A stretch of DNA of 64,000 bases, taken from contig OZ026851.1 in the NCBI GenBank assembly GCA_964023205.1, positions 15,479,637 to 15,543,636 of the forward strand, written 5' to 3'. The translations under genes and the position numbers were made by a program. The stretch's first letter is position 1. Each line of letters begins with the position of its first letter. Of this stretch, positions 34,102 to 44,919 are shown piece after piece. The notes beneath the pieces are model-generated. The model did no database searches and was not told the origin of the DNA. It worked only from the letters and a program-made list of their open reading frames with translations. Origin of the DNA: Lutraria lutraria (taxonomy: Eukaryota; Mollusca; Bivalvia; Venerida; Mactridae).

Positions 34102-35051
34102 GATTGATTTATTTATGTTTCAATAGCAATATTCCTCACCCACCATGGAGCCCAACAAGGGGACGTGCAATGGAAATGGCTATCCTATTTCCAACGTCAA
34201 AGATATATCACTATTATACTTGACAAACGTTGAATTAAAAATTACCGTTTATCAATTAACCCATCAGCCGCCGCTTTGGATAAATCCTAAGCTAGGCACG
34301 ACCGAGCCGATTTAGACAAGTCGGGTCTAACTTATCCCTCTCGTCTATCCGAAATTGGGGCCAAAGTAGTGTGTTGATAGCTGGAGATCCCTGGGCTTTC
34401 TCAACTACCAGGTTCCCTTTTTCCGGCATACGAGTCGCCACTCACGGCAAACAAGTGGCTTCTGTGATCAAGATATAATCCTGTTCAGCAGAAGATTTTA
34501 AGTATAGTATGGTATGGTGTACAATATGATAATTAACAATTACAACAAAAATAACAGGTATATACGTATAAGAGTAGGCTATAAAATATATTTTGTTATA
34601 TGATAAGATGTATAATGAATTTAAATAGTAACAGTATTATATTGTAAAGAGGAATATTGTTTTGAGTGTATTTGTATATAGTAATAATATAGTGATTAGA
34701 GCATGAAATGGTGTAGACAAACACAAAAGACATATAATTATTAGTTACAGATGAGATTATAATCTTCGTCCAGTGTGCTACCCACTGGCACAAATGGTAC
34801 ACAAACAAATGAGCATGTTAGTATATGAGAAAGGATAGATTTAAAGAATAGAATTTGTTTAGAGATTTTATTTGTATTGTTGTATTTATATTTTAGGTGT
34901 GGAAAAAATTGTTTGTCAAATGTTTTATAACCTGTATCGTTTTGTTATGTAATTGTTTTTTTAACTTATTGTGTGTGTCCTTTTCGGAGGAGTCTTACCC
35001 CATCTGCAGGACTTACAACCGGGATATTCTATCCCCTACCCGGCAGGGGGG
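34102..35051 (-). promoter_or_regulatory. retrotransposon 5' UTR and probable internal promoter
   Basis: This is the 950 bp between the element's inferred 5' end and the ORF1 start. The first 70 bases are G+C-rich (CCCCCCTGCCGGGTAGGGGA, then TCCTGCAGATGGGGTAAG). A second G+C-rich block lies at about 34140-34450. I elements carry an internal promoter at the start of the 5' UTR, and that placement is inferred here. No long frames are present. Confidence 0.5.
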
Positions 35052-35062
35052 ATAATTAATTA
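35052..35062. repeat. candidate target-site duplication, right copy
   Basis: ATAATTAATTA directly adjoins the GGGGGG that ends the element, and equals 29044-29054. The site lies 74 bp from the last coding base of the small-exon gene. Confidence 0.6.
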
Positions 35063-35135
35063 ATTACAGTTTTACTCCATCCAAGTTTAAAGTTAATATA
35101 AACTCACCAACATTCAGATCATTAGGACAGCTGAT

Positions 35136-35191
35136 TTACATTAAAGTAAGAAGATTGTCTTGGATACTGTGGAACATTTTTCTCGGTTTAT
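35136..35191 (-). CDS. small-exon gene: terminal coding exon
   Basis: It follows TTATATTCCAG, a strong acceptor. In phase with exon e it reads KPRKMFHSIQDNLLTLM and TAA. A GTGAGT donor lies about 37 bp beyond the stop, which may be chance or a 3' UTR intron. Confidence 0.5.
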
Positions 35192-38100
35192 CTGGAATAT
35201 AAATAGAGAGACATTTAATAAAAAGTGAACAGACGGTAAATTTTATAAAACCAATGTAAGATGGTACTCTTTTGCACATTCGAAAATCCATGCTGAAGCT
35301 AAGATGATAAACCTGGAAAACAAGTCAACAAACTCTATCCCCTCATTGGTTGCTTCTGTGCAGTCCTAATTAAAGTAGATCAGCACAGCAAGACTGCAGG
35401 TCCAAATCTTCATTGTACAAAAGACTGGGTCCAAAATCTTAATTGTATCAAAGAATGGGTCCAAAATCTTAATTGTACCAAATAATGGGTCCAAAATCTT
35501 AATTGTATCATAGATTGGTTCCAAAATCTTAATTGTATCAAATAATGGGTCCAAAATCTTAATTGTATCATAGACTGGTTCCAAAATATTAATTGTATCA
35601 AAAACTGGATCCAAAATATTTGTTGTTTCAAATAATGAGTCCAAAATCTTAATTGTACCAAAAACTGGGTCCAAAATCTTTGTTGTATCAAAGAGTGGGT
35701 CCAAAATCTTTGTTGTATCAAAGACTGGGTCCAAAATCTTTGTTGTATCATAGACCGGGTCCAAAATCTTAATTGTACAAATTTGAGCAGTTTTTTGCAT
35801 GATAATTTCATTAAGGACCAACATTGTTAGTTCCTGAAGATTGATTACAGATATATTTCTCTAAGTAGTGTTGGTGATTGTACTACAAAATCACTACTGA
35901 TTGTCTATTGATAGTACAATCGGTTTTCGCAGTTTCCTGTATGACCATACTTTTGTTTAAGGTTCCAATACTTTTATACAATAATGACCAGATTTTAAGC
36001 ATGAATAAGCCTCTCTCCAAGATTGAAGTAAGGTAAATTCTAATTTTAAATTCCAAATAAACATGTGAACAAGTTGACATTTGCTAGTTTTTTTTCCTGA
36101 ACATAAAGTTAGCAACCCCAGGATACTGCAGTGTCAGAACATTTAAAAAATCGATTGTTAAAAATATAATCGATTGTCGCCGATTGTTGGGTGGTCCTAT
36201 TAGTGATTGATTTTCTAAGACAATCGAGACAACACTATCGGGACTAATATTATTTGATGTTGCTACAAATTCATTTGTAAAGGCAATATTACTAACAGTT
36301 TTTAGTTTTAGGAAAAATAAAACTACCTTTTGAATTCCGACATGTAATGCTGAACACGATCTTCGTAACTATCTTCATAATTTGTTCCACAGTCAAAGAA
36401 TAATGCTGAAAATTAACAGAAATCAAATCATAATCTTTGAGTCACACACAAACACATATGAGTTAATAATGATAACTTATCATCACGTACATAGCCATCC
36501 ATCAAGTAAGCCATTAGAAATAACAACACCATCTGATATTCTTTGGTGTCGCAGTGATTGAAAATCTGAATGTTTATGTATAAGACATGATAGATAATAC
36601 ATGACTGTATATTGTTTATATTATGATGAAAATTTCACTCAGATTTCACGATTTTTTTCATAATCAAGCAAAATCACTTTCCTGGGTAAATTATTTATAC
36701 AGAATCTAAAGACTACACCTCATAATATTGAAAAAGAAGTTTGAATCACAGGCAGAAGTAACAAACCTGTGATGGTAAAATTGTAATAAATATTATACAT
36801 AAAACAAAATAACTTGACCCATAATAACTTTAAATGAAAATAAAATTGTCCTAAAATTTGACCCCATTCATGGCATTCAACTGGTATATATACTATAAGA
36901 AGGTGTATATCTCTTCGTTTCGGTGAATGAGCACCACCTTTACAAAACACAAAATTATAAAGCAATACAGACAAATTCTTCAAATCGAAGTTTGCAGCAG
37001 TTTCAGGTATATATTTTTGCACCAAATAAGACCAAATTTGTTATACATCAGCTAATTTGTATAAATAAAACAGGACCAGGGAATAGAGTACATACCCAAA
37101 GCAGGCTTGCATGAACAGTACAGAAGCATCATGAGAAGGCACTTCCATTGCAGAATCACAAAGATAATAAGTAGATCTAATGATTGAATGATATCATTTC
37201 AATTCTTTCTGTCCACCATGCTACAAAATAAAACATTTCTATCTTATTTGTATATTTTTATGAAATTGAACACTTCTATCCGATGTTGATAATATGGCTG
37301 CTGCATGCAGAGAACAAGATAAGCATCGGTACAGAATCCAACTGGTAGGTTAAATAGTGTTAAATGGGATGGCAAAAGAGATATCTGCTATTCATTGAGC
37401 TGGGAGCTTAAGAGGCCGCTAGAGCCCCGAATGGGTCCCATGAATTATCAAAACCACAGAAATCTGCCAATCTACAGAAAAATAACACCCCTGTCTATGG
37501 TTTACTGTATTTTCATTCATTTTCGCTTGGCTCAACTTTCTTGGTTTTTACTAAAATGACTATTTCCTGGGGACATAAATTTGTGGATTTTGATTTTTTT
37601 TAAAAATGCCTTATCTCTGCATTTACATTCGTGGGGATTTGATTTCATGGATGAGCCAATCCATGAAATTCACGAAATTAAATCCCCAACGAAATTTAAT
37701 GATTCCACAGTATTTCTGAAATATTGTTGAAAACTGGCATACAACCAGAAATATATATAATGAAATTATCAACAAGCTAAGAGAGATAATCTTAAGACTA
37801 CATGTACATGTATGTAATTTTTAACACCTACCTAAGACTGATGGCCAAGACTTCATTGTAGAACACAGACATCAAACAAATACAAGTCTTCTCATTCATC
37901 ATATCATGCACCAATCCTAGAATTGAATACTGATCTTGTTTCTTGTCAGCTATATAATAACAAAATCAACTAGAGCTGTCATGGAGTGACAAATACCCGA
38001 CAAATACACTCTCACGCTGCATGGAAACTAGTCCAACTAATTGTACACTACAGATGATATCGAGACATTTTTTGCGCTTGCTGATATCTATCTTCCGGTA

Positions 38101-38804
38101 GCGGGCAATAGATAAAATTGCAAAATCAGGAACGGATTGCTTGTACGTCTCATAAATGTAGACTACATGGAAACAGGACATTGTTAATATTTGTGTTATG
38201 TTATAACAAAATCCTCCAATGAGCAGACATGACATGAAGACCATAATTATAACCTTTTAATTCCCAAGTGTAACCTTGACTTCGGAGCTATAGGCATGGC
38301 AGAGCTTAACTACAAAAATATTTATTATAACATTCAAATAACCTGGGATACGGACATTTGCCCCCCAATGAAAAAGTGGTCATGTGGACATTAAATTTGC
38401 CTATCTCTTCTCTTGATACTGTCAACCTCTTTTACAAGTGTACTAGACCTAAACTAAACACTAAACTCTTATTTCATATTGTTTTTACAAAATATTCTTT
38501 CAAAGAAATCTATAGTATCATGCATTACAAAATGAAATAATTCATTCAATATAAATTTTATGAATGATAAAATTCAGCAATTCCTAACAATGAAATTAAA
38601 GAAAATTAAACAAACAATAATATAGCAATTTAATACACCTTTCTTTGAAGAAAGAATTCATAATTAACCTGTATAAAACTCACATACCTTTGACTAGAAA
38701 TAAATTTCATTCATTTAAATAAAAAATTACTAAAAAACTGAACAGAGGTAATATCAACCTACCATGTGCTTGTCCGCTATCCATCTGATAGAAAACTGGT
38801 TCTC
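35136..38804 (-). CDS. small-exon gene of unknown function, 3' part
   Basis: I assembled this from splice sites and phase on the minus strand. The exons are 38804-38763, 37949-37832, 37176-37092, 36565-36491, 36405-36327 and 35191-35136. All have AG and GT borders, and the joined frame runs 150 residues to a TAA. The predicted product is helical, with stretches such as ILGLVHDMMNEKTCICLMSV, YNEVLAISLRSTYYLCDSAM, YQMVLLFLMAYLMDGY and FHSIQDNLLTLM, and could be a HEAT/armadillo-like helical repeat. I do not recognise the family. Upstream exons must exist, and a possible one is at 44519-44450. Two junctions have alternatives: using GTATGT instead of GTACTC at 37092 breaks the frame, and using the weaker GTGATG near 36487 would put exon 36405-36327 in another open frame that stops at once in the last exon. 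Confidence 0.6.
35398..35790 (-). repeat. 30 bp tandem repeat in an intron
   Basis: Thirteen or so units of GGTCCAAAATCTTAATTGTATCAAAGAATG. The unit is a multiple of three, so the minus strand reads as repeats of about ten residues (ILDPVFDTTK). It has no start context or splice support and is not called a gene. Confidence 0.93.
36327..36405 (-). CDS. small-exon gene: exon e
   Basis: A 79 bp exon between ATTTTCAG and AAAAG|GTAGTT. In the chosen frame it encodes HYSLTVEQIMKIVTKIVFSI then TCRNSK. Another frame (LFFDCGTNYEDSYEDRVQHY) is also open, so the peptide is uncertain although the exon itself looks real. Confidence 0.5.
36491..36565 (-). CDS. small-exon gene: exon d
   Basis: A 75 bp phase 0-0 exon between AACATTCAG and TAT|GTACGT. 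It encodes IFNHCDTKEYQMVLLFLMAY then LMDGY. Confidence 0.55.
37092..37176 (-). CDS. small-exon gene: exon c
   Basis: It follows AATCATTAG. The frame STYYLCDSAMEVPSHDASVL, then FMQACFGY, joins AG|A from exon b. The donor is taken at TAT|GTACTC because the stronger-looking GG|GTATGT 4 bases earlier would put the next exon out of frame. Confidence 0.5.
37832..37949 (-). CDS. small-exon gene: exon b
   Basis: A 118 bp exon between TTATATAG and AG|GTAGGT. Only one frame is open: DKKQDQYSILGLVHDMMNEK, then TCICLMSVFYNEVLAISL. Phase 1 in, phase 2 out. Confidence 0.65.
38215..38310. repeat. fragment of dispersed mollusc-type repeat
   Basis: AAGTGTAACCTTGACTTCGG then AGCTATAGGCATGGC resembles the repeats near 25900 and 43100. 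Confidence 0.35.
38763..38804 (-). CDS. small-exon gene: exon a
   Basis: A 42 bp exon after TTTTTGTAAG and before G|GTAGGT. It encodes EPVFYQMDSGQAH and joins in phase 1 to the next exon. An alternative acceptor lies 3 bp further in. Confidence 0.5.
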
Positions 38805-39119
38805 CTTACAAAAATGTGTTCACTTTTCAAAAAGCATGAGAATTTCATGCCAAAGATTATAGTCAACAAAAGGGTTGATAGGAAATCATTGAACCATTTT
38901 ATACTGAACACAAATTTGCCGTGTAAATAAAAGGATTAACAAAGAAATACTGCAAACCCTTGAACAACTAGAACTATCACTAAAGGTGATGAATACACCC
39001 AGATGCGGCCTTGACACAGTTGTTACATTTTACAGAGGGAAATATAATGCATTTTCATTTTTTAATACCTGCAAATTGTTGCTTAGATATATCCTGACCA
39101 GTTTCAAAATATACATTAT

Positions 39120-40170
39120 ATAAAAAATAACAAAGGGCCATAACTCATTAAAATTTACTTGGACAAAACCTATTGTGGACATGCACAACTTGGCAAACTA
39201 CTTATCACTTCTAAGAAGTTTCACTGAATTCCTGCATGTTACTAAGTTGCTGAGAAATGGTACGGGCAAAATTTACCTAATTGTATAAAACAAAGGGCCA
39301 TAACTCAGTGAAAATTAATCCAAACAAAACCTGGTTATTACATGCACAACTTGGCTTACTTTTTATAACTTCTGTGAAGTTTCATTGAATTCCTATGAGT
39401 AGTTACTGAGATATTGTATATACACTGTATAAAAAACAACAAAGGGCCATAACTCAGTGAAAATTTAACCAACCAAGACAAGCTTAATGCATGCACAACT
39501 AGGCTAACTACTTATCACTTCTGAGAAGTTTTATAGAATTCCTGGCAGTAGTCAATGAGAATTAGTCAGGACAAAATTCGCCTATTGTATATACTGTAGA
39601 AAAAAACAAAGGGCTATAACTCAATGAAAATCAATCCAAATGAAAAATGATTTAAGCATGCACAACTAGGCTAACTACTTATTACTTCTGTGAAGTTTCG
39701 TTGAAATCCTGTGAGTAGTTGCTGAAAAATTGTCCGGACAAAATTTGCCTATTGTATATACTGTATGAAAACAACAAAGGGCTATAACTCAGTGAAAATT
39801 AATCCAAACGAAAAATACTTTAAGCATGCACAAGTTGGCTTACTACTGATCACTTCTGTGAAGTTTCATTGAGATCCTGTGAGTAATTGCTGAGAAATTG
39901 TCCGGACAAAATTTGCCTATTGTATATACTGAATAAAAACAACAAAGGGGCATAACTCAGTGATAATTAATCCGAACGATAATTGCTTTAAGCATGCACA
40001 ACTAGGCTTACTACTGATCACTTCTGTTTCATTGAAATCCTATAAGTAGTTGCTGAGAAATTCTCCGGACAAATTGTGTCTACAGACGCACAGACCGACC
40101 GACCGACCGACTGACCGTCAAGCGTGAATCCAATATAGCCCCCATATATTTCATATCTGGGGGTATAATA
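39120..40170. repeat. dispersed repeat with six internal units of about 168 bp
   Basis: CAAAGGGCCATAACTC or a close variant starts at 39131, 39291, 39440, 39607, 39775 and 39943. Each unit continues with GCATGCACAACTWGGCTWAC, CACTTCTGTGAAGTTTCATTG and TTGTCCGGACAAAATTTGCC. The block ends in CAGACCGACCGACCGACCGA and CCCCCATATATTTCATATCT. Confidence 0.9.
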
Positions 40171-40433
40171 AATTGACCAGAATAGAATATTCTGTGTTGT
40201 AGACAAAACATAATAAAGAGCTTGTTATAATTAAATTAAAAAATATTTTGTTTGCGATAATGCTGCCTAATCACCAAAAATGGCCCCTACCCAACTGTTT
40301 TGGCCTCTTGGATGAATTTAAAAAAAATAAAAACATGTACTTTGGGTTCAATATAAAAAATGAATTTTAAAAAAACATAATTATTTCTACCTACCTACCC
40401 ACTGAAATTTCTCTGGGTAGGGTTTCCACAAAC

Positions 40434-41590
40434 AAGAGGGCCAAGATGGCCCTATATTGCTCACATGACAATCACTGTTCACTCATTAAAACATTGTTTT
40501 GAACCGGTGACCTAGTTTTTGACCCCAGACGACCTATGTTCGAATTTGTCTTAAATATAATTAAGACAAACAGTCTGACTAGGTTTGGTGAAGATACGAT
40601 CAAAATTTGACATCTACAGTGTTAATAAGGTTTTCCTAAGATTTGACCTTGTGACCTGGTTTTTGACCCTAGGTGACCAATATTTGAACTTGTCCTTAAT
40701 ATCATTAAGACAAACAATCTGACAAGGTTTGGCCAAGATCCAATCAAAACCATGACATTTAGAGCTTTTACAAGATTTTTACCTAAGATTTGACCTTGTG
40801 ACCCAGTTTTTGAACCCGGCTGACCCATGTTCATCCTTGACCCACATATCATTGAGGCAAACATTTTGACAAGGTTTGGTGAAATCCAATTAAAACTGTG
40901 ACATCTACAGTGTTAACAAAGTTTTCCTAAGATTCAACCTGGTGACCTAGTTATTGACCCCAGATGACTTATATTTATACTTGACCGTTATATCATTAAA
41001 ACAAACGATTTGACAAAGTTTGGTGAAGATCCAATAATAACTGTGAAATCTAGAGTGTTAACATGGTTTTTCATAAGATTTGACCTAGCGACCTAGTTTT
41101 TGACCCAAGATGACCCATGTTCGAACTCGTTCAAGATATTATGAAGACAAACATTCTGACAAGGTTTCATGATCATCCAATCAAAACAGTGACTTCTAGA
41201 GTGTTCACAAGGTTTTCCAGCAATTTGCCCTAGTGACCTAATTTTACTACAGAAATGACCCATTATCAAACTTGACCTACATATTATTAAAATAAACATT
41301 CTGACAAAGTTTCATGAAGATAAAGTCAAAACAGTGATTTCTAAAGTGTTCACAAGGTTTTCCCTTATTTGGCCCTGGTGACCTAGTTTTTGACCCCAAA
41401 TGGCCCAATATCGAACTCGTCCGAGATTTTGTTGATATTAACGTTCTGACCCAGTTTTTCTAAAATTGAGCCAAAAATGTGGCCCCTAGTGTGGTCACAA
41501 CAAAAAGTTTGACGACGCACGACGCCGGACGCCGGACGGAGAGTGATCCTAATAGCTCACTTTGTCACTTTGTGACATGTGAGCTAACAA
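40434..41590. repeat. dispersed repeat with about seven internal units of about 147 bp
   Basis: The left end is CAAGAGGGCCAAGATGGCCC and the right end is TAGCTCACTTTGTCACTTTG then TGACATGTGAGCT. The units repeat GTTTTCCTAAGATTTGACC, GACCTAGTTTTTGACCC and AATCAAAACTGTGACATCTA. A GACGACGCACGACGCCGGAC motif precedes the right end. No coding potential beyond by-product frames. Confidence 0.9.
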
Positions 41591-41617
41591 TCATTTTTTA
41601 AAGAATGGCCTAACAAG

Positions 41618-41784
41618 TACAGTGCAACCTCTCCAGAGCAGCCCTCTCTTAAACAACAGCTTCCTTCTAACAACAGCATGATTTTCCCCACAGTATGATT
41701 TAACTACCGGGTATCAATTTAACCTCTCAAAACATCATACCTTTGTTTCTCCCAAAGGTGTTACTTCGAAGAGATTGCATTGTA
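41618..41784. mobile_element. MITE, family M2
   Basis: TACAGTGCAACCTCTCCAGA at the left and GAAGAGATTGCATTGTA at the right form the inverted ends. The interior has CAACAGC runs as in the other copies. Confidence 0.75.
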
Positions 41785-41923
41785 CAAAATTAAAACAAGA
41801 AATAATCCAGTGTGTTGCAAAAATAGCCCTTAAAAGGGGGATATAGTGTAACTACATGTGCTATTATATCTTATTAAAAAAAATTCTATAAAGCCAAATG
41901 AATGGCGCGGAGATACAGTCATA

Positions 41924-42097
41924 ACTGTGTTATAGAGGCCACCCCCAAATAAAAGCCATCCTGTGAATAAAGGCCATTTTTTAAAAACTGTCATTTATCA
42001 TTAAGAATAAAATGATCTCAGAATGAAGGCTACCTGTCAATAAAGTCCACATTTCGTCTTTCCCAAGGGTGGCCTTTGCTTACAGGTTTGACTGCAT
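41924..42097. mobile_element. MITE, family M1
   Basis: Left TACAGTCATAACTGTGTT, internal GTGAATAAAGGCCATTTTTT and CCTGTCAATAAAG, right TACAGGTTTGACTGCATA. Confidence 0.75.
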
Positions 42098-42371
42098 ATA
42101 AAATATTTAAAAAGCCAAACGAATGGTGCATAGCTATATAAATAAGTTTAAAAAGTCAAAACAAGTGACATGTTTTCATTCTACAGATACTAACCCCATG
42201 CCTACATTCAGTCATTGGGTAGGAACATTTTGTTTATGACACATTTTAAAACATACCAATACATGATACCAAATATGCATTTTTCTGGATTATGAAGTTT
42301 ACTGTCCCCATTATAAGTATTTAAGCTTATTTTTACGACTGTAAGGCTTTTTCATGATAAAGCTCATTTCC

Positions 42372-42526
42372 AGGGGCATAGCTTGGTTTAAATTAATGTG
42401 TAAGCTTTAATCTAGGAGGTATGGGGCATGCCCCAGAATTATTAATTTTTTGGTCTGGAATTTTTCATTCTTCTCGAGAAAAGTGAAGGCCACAGCCTGC
42501 ACGGCCTATAGGGAGCTACGCCCCAG
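42372..42526. mobile_element. hAT-like MITE (CAGGGGCATAGCTT ends)
   Basis: CAGGGGCATAGCTTGG at the left and GGGAGCTACGCCCCAG at the right are inverted with few mismatches. CAGGGGCGTAG-type ends are usual for hAT elements. I could not confirm an 8 bp duplication. Confidence 0.55.
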
Positions 42527-43039
42527 ATTCATCAGTGTGAGACAACTAAAACTTGTCAATATATGGAATCTTTATAAAATTGAATTGATAATTGATTAAT
42601 ACGAGTTATGCAATATTTTTATGAATTAATTTTTTTTATACAAAGTTTGATCAAAATATGTTGCTAATGTATAAGTATATTTTAGTTAATTGGTAAAAAA
42701 ATAATACCATATATTAGTTTTGGTCTGGTTAGTTAATAATTATCATTCTATTCTAACAGTACACAGGAAGATCACCAGACAATGTCTACGAAATATAACA
42801 GAAATTAAATACATAGTATTGATGGGATCATATTAGTTCAGATTAATATCTAAATAATATACAAACTTTATAAACAAATAAACCACAAATGAAAAACGCA
42901 AACAACAGTACAAACAGAGAAGAACATACAAAACTAGACAGAAGCGCTGCAAGGCAGAGCAATATACGCCTGAAGGTATATTCGATACTGTACCAAACAT
43001 TATTGTACTTTTCGTGCAAGAATATGCATGTTTTCATTT

Positions 43040-43300
43040 AATCACGGAATTTCATGCGCACAAAATACAGGCTTAAAAAGTTACAGAGCGGACACGTAAT
43101 AAGTCATATTTCACCCCCCAAGTGTGACTTGACCTTGAAGCAAGCAATCCGAAACATGCACTCTGCACGTCGTCTTGACGGGGCGAACATTTGAGTCAAG
43201 TTTTTTCAAAATCCTTTGCAGTCTTAAAGAGTTACAGAGCGGACACAAAATTGCTAAGCGATGGATGGATGAAAAACATACAGGGGGGGGGGGGGGGGGG
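43040..43300. repeat. dispersed mollusc-type repeat with G18 tract
   Basis: The motif AGTTACAGAGCGGACAC occurs twice (about 43079 and 43228) with GTGACTTGACCTTGAAG. A run of 18 G residues ends it at 43283-43300. Confidence 0.5.
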
Positions 43301-43494
43301 ATGAAAACTTTTTCAGACAGCAAACAGTATGGGATCTGTTTAAAATTAAACAAATGCATTAGTTGTACAACAAATTAAAAGAGTGGTAAACAGTACAATT
43401 AAATCAAATGATAAAGATACAAAAACGGACATAAATCTCGGGTTAAGTCTAAACTAAACAAACTTTAGTGCAGTGCACAATAACAATACTAACA

Positions 43495-43675
43495 TACAGT
43501 CAAATCTGTGAACAAAAGCAACCTTTGGGAAAGACAAAATGTGGTGTTTATTGACAGATGGCCTTATTTCGGAGGTCCATTAAATTTTGTTCTGACGAAT
43601 TTTGAAAGAATATTTGGCCTTCGTTCACAGGGCAGACATTATTCGGAATTGGCCGCTAACACAGGTTTGACTGTA
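43495..43675 (-). mobile_element. MITE, family M1, reverse orientation
   Basis: TACAGTCAAATCTGTGAAC at the left and AACACAGGTTTGACTGTA at the right. The interior (GGGAAAGACAAAATGTGG) is the complement of the interior of the plus-oriented copies. Confidence 0.8.
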
Positions 43676-44118
43676 CATAATATACAATCTACCAAACAAA
43701 TGAAAAAACAAAACAATTCCAAATGCTTCCAAAGTAAGGACAAATCAAGCACAAAATCTATACATGCTTTTCTTTCAAAATTAGTACAAAACAAAATCAT
43801 TCCTGACAAAAATACCCCCATTCACCAGATTGCTTGTATGACATACATAAAGAAAAAGATAAAATCATCAATTCAAACAGGCAAGAAAATTAATGGTGTC
43901 ATTAAAATGATTTATACAGACAAATAACTTAAGTTGATCTTTGTGTCACATTTTGAAGAACTCATTTTACAATTGTTCTTAAAACTTCTCAAGTTGTATT
44001 TGTAGGTCAATATAAAACGAGAGTTTTCCGATTGTTAATGTTTTTTGTTCATTTTCTGAGTGTAAATCAATGTTTGTTTTTTCATAACTCTTTGGAAAGA
44101 TACAACTTTATCAATGAA

Positions 44119-44371
44119 GACCCGCTTCCGTGGTTGAGGGGTTAAGGTAGCTGACTTCAAAGCACTGTAACCTCTCACCGACAGAGAGTCCTGGGTTCGA
44201 GCCCTGCTGCTGACCAAGTCTCTTTATGTGAGAAAGTAGGCAGTTGCTTATGGAGGATGGGAATCTAGTACTGGTTCTTCTCAGGAACGATGGTTAAATG
44301 AACTGTCTGCCTCGTATGACTTTGATTGTTGAAAAGGGGCGTAAAACTCAAATAAACAAACAAACAAACAA
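44119..44371 (+). mobile_element. tRNA-derived SINE, copy 2
   Basis: It has the same head, body and tail as 17340-17590, with B-box GGGTTCGAGCCC and a tail ending in AAAC repeats (CAAATAAACAAACAAACAAAC). Confidence 0.8.
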
Positions 44372-44573
44372 CTTTATCAATAAGTCTAAAATTGTGTGTT
44401 ATAGGATGTATGTCATTGTCAATGCTGTGCTTTTGGAGCAAGTACCTCACATTTTATATTGTTGAGACGTTTCCCATTTCCGTAATGAGATAATCATAAA
44501 AAGATATTCTTGGAACTTCTTGTATGATAGAAAACAAATACAGGAAGACAAGTTTATGTCATTCTGACCCCAA

Positions 44574-44807
44574 CGTTATAAAACTTGAAATCGGTCTCCA
44601 AGCTCAAATCTCATTTCTTGTCTTTTAATATTTCTAAGTTAATTATGATCAGACAATAATGATTTAATTTATACATTAATCTGAGAGCATATTAATTGGT
44701 TTGAACATGTACATATTCAAACATTAATCTCCTCTATCTTTTCAGCCTAAATACTTAAAAAATGAATTGAGATTTGAGCGCGGAGACCGTTAATAAGTTA
44801 TATAACT
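44574..44807 (+). mobile_element. MITE, family M4
   Basis: ACGTTATAAAACTTG, TCTCCAAGCTCAAATCTCAT and the internal TTTCTAAGTTAATTATGATC match the copy at 23648. The right arm TTGAGATTTGAGCGCGGAGA ends in TTATATAAC. Confidence 0.7.
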
Positions 44808-44919
44808 CAAAAGAAAAATTTTGAAACATAAAAATCATTTTTTGTATGCCAAGGATAGGACCCAAAGATTTGCAAAACAGGGGCTTGGTACTAGACTCAG
44901 AACACTGCTCTGTGACTGG

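Larger units (their letters stand above)
29055..35051 (-). mobile_element. full-length I/Nimb-like non-LTR retrotransposon
   Basis: The element is about 6.0 kb on the minus strand: a 950 bp 5' UTR starting CCCCCCTGCCGGGTAGGGG, ORF1 (nucleic-acid-binding), ORF2 (endonuclease, reverse transcriptase, RNase H), a 160 bp 3' UTR, and a short TAAC-repeat tail (TTAACTAACTAACTAA). The RNase H after the RT, the three CCHC knuckles in ORF1 and a simple-repeat tail rather than poly(A) fit the I superfamily. Nimb elements of molluscs are the closest I can name. Both ORFs are open and an 11 bp duplication flanks the element, so the insertion is probably recent and may be active. Confidence 0.9.

Noticed and set aside
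35366..35824. 152-codon frame of ILDPVFDT repeats
   Set aside because: It is a translation of a 30 bp tandem repeat. Two frames are open and there is no splice or start support.
36720..37025. 101-codon minus-strand frame including a possible exon GGTGGTGCTCATTCACCGAA
   Set aside because: An acceptor-like TTTGTAAAG is present, but the only donor (GTATAT) is poor, and the exon at 36565-36491 bridges the gene better.
43508..43927. 139-codon plus-strand frame
   Set aside because: Its first half lies within a reversed M1 MITE and the rest is low-complexity Lys/Ser/Asn. No homology is recognisable.
44450..44519. Possible extra minus-strand exon reading KFQEYLFMIISLRKWETSQQ
   Set aside because: The borders CATACAAG and AT|GTGAGG are plausible, but its phase does not join the exon at 38804. 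Intermediate exons would be needed and none was found.
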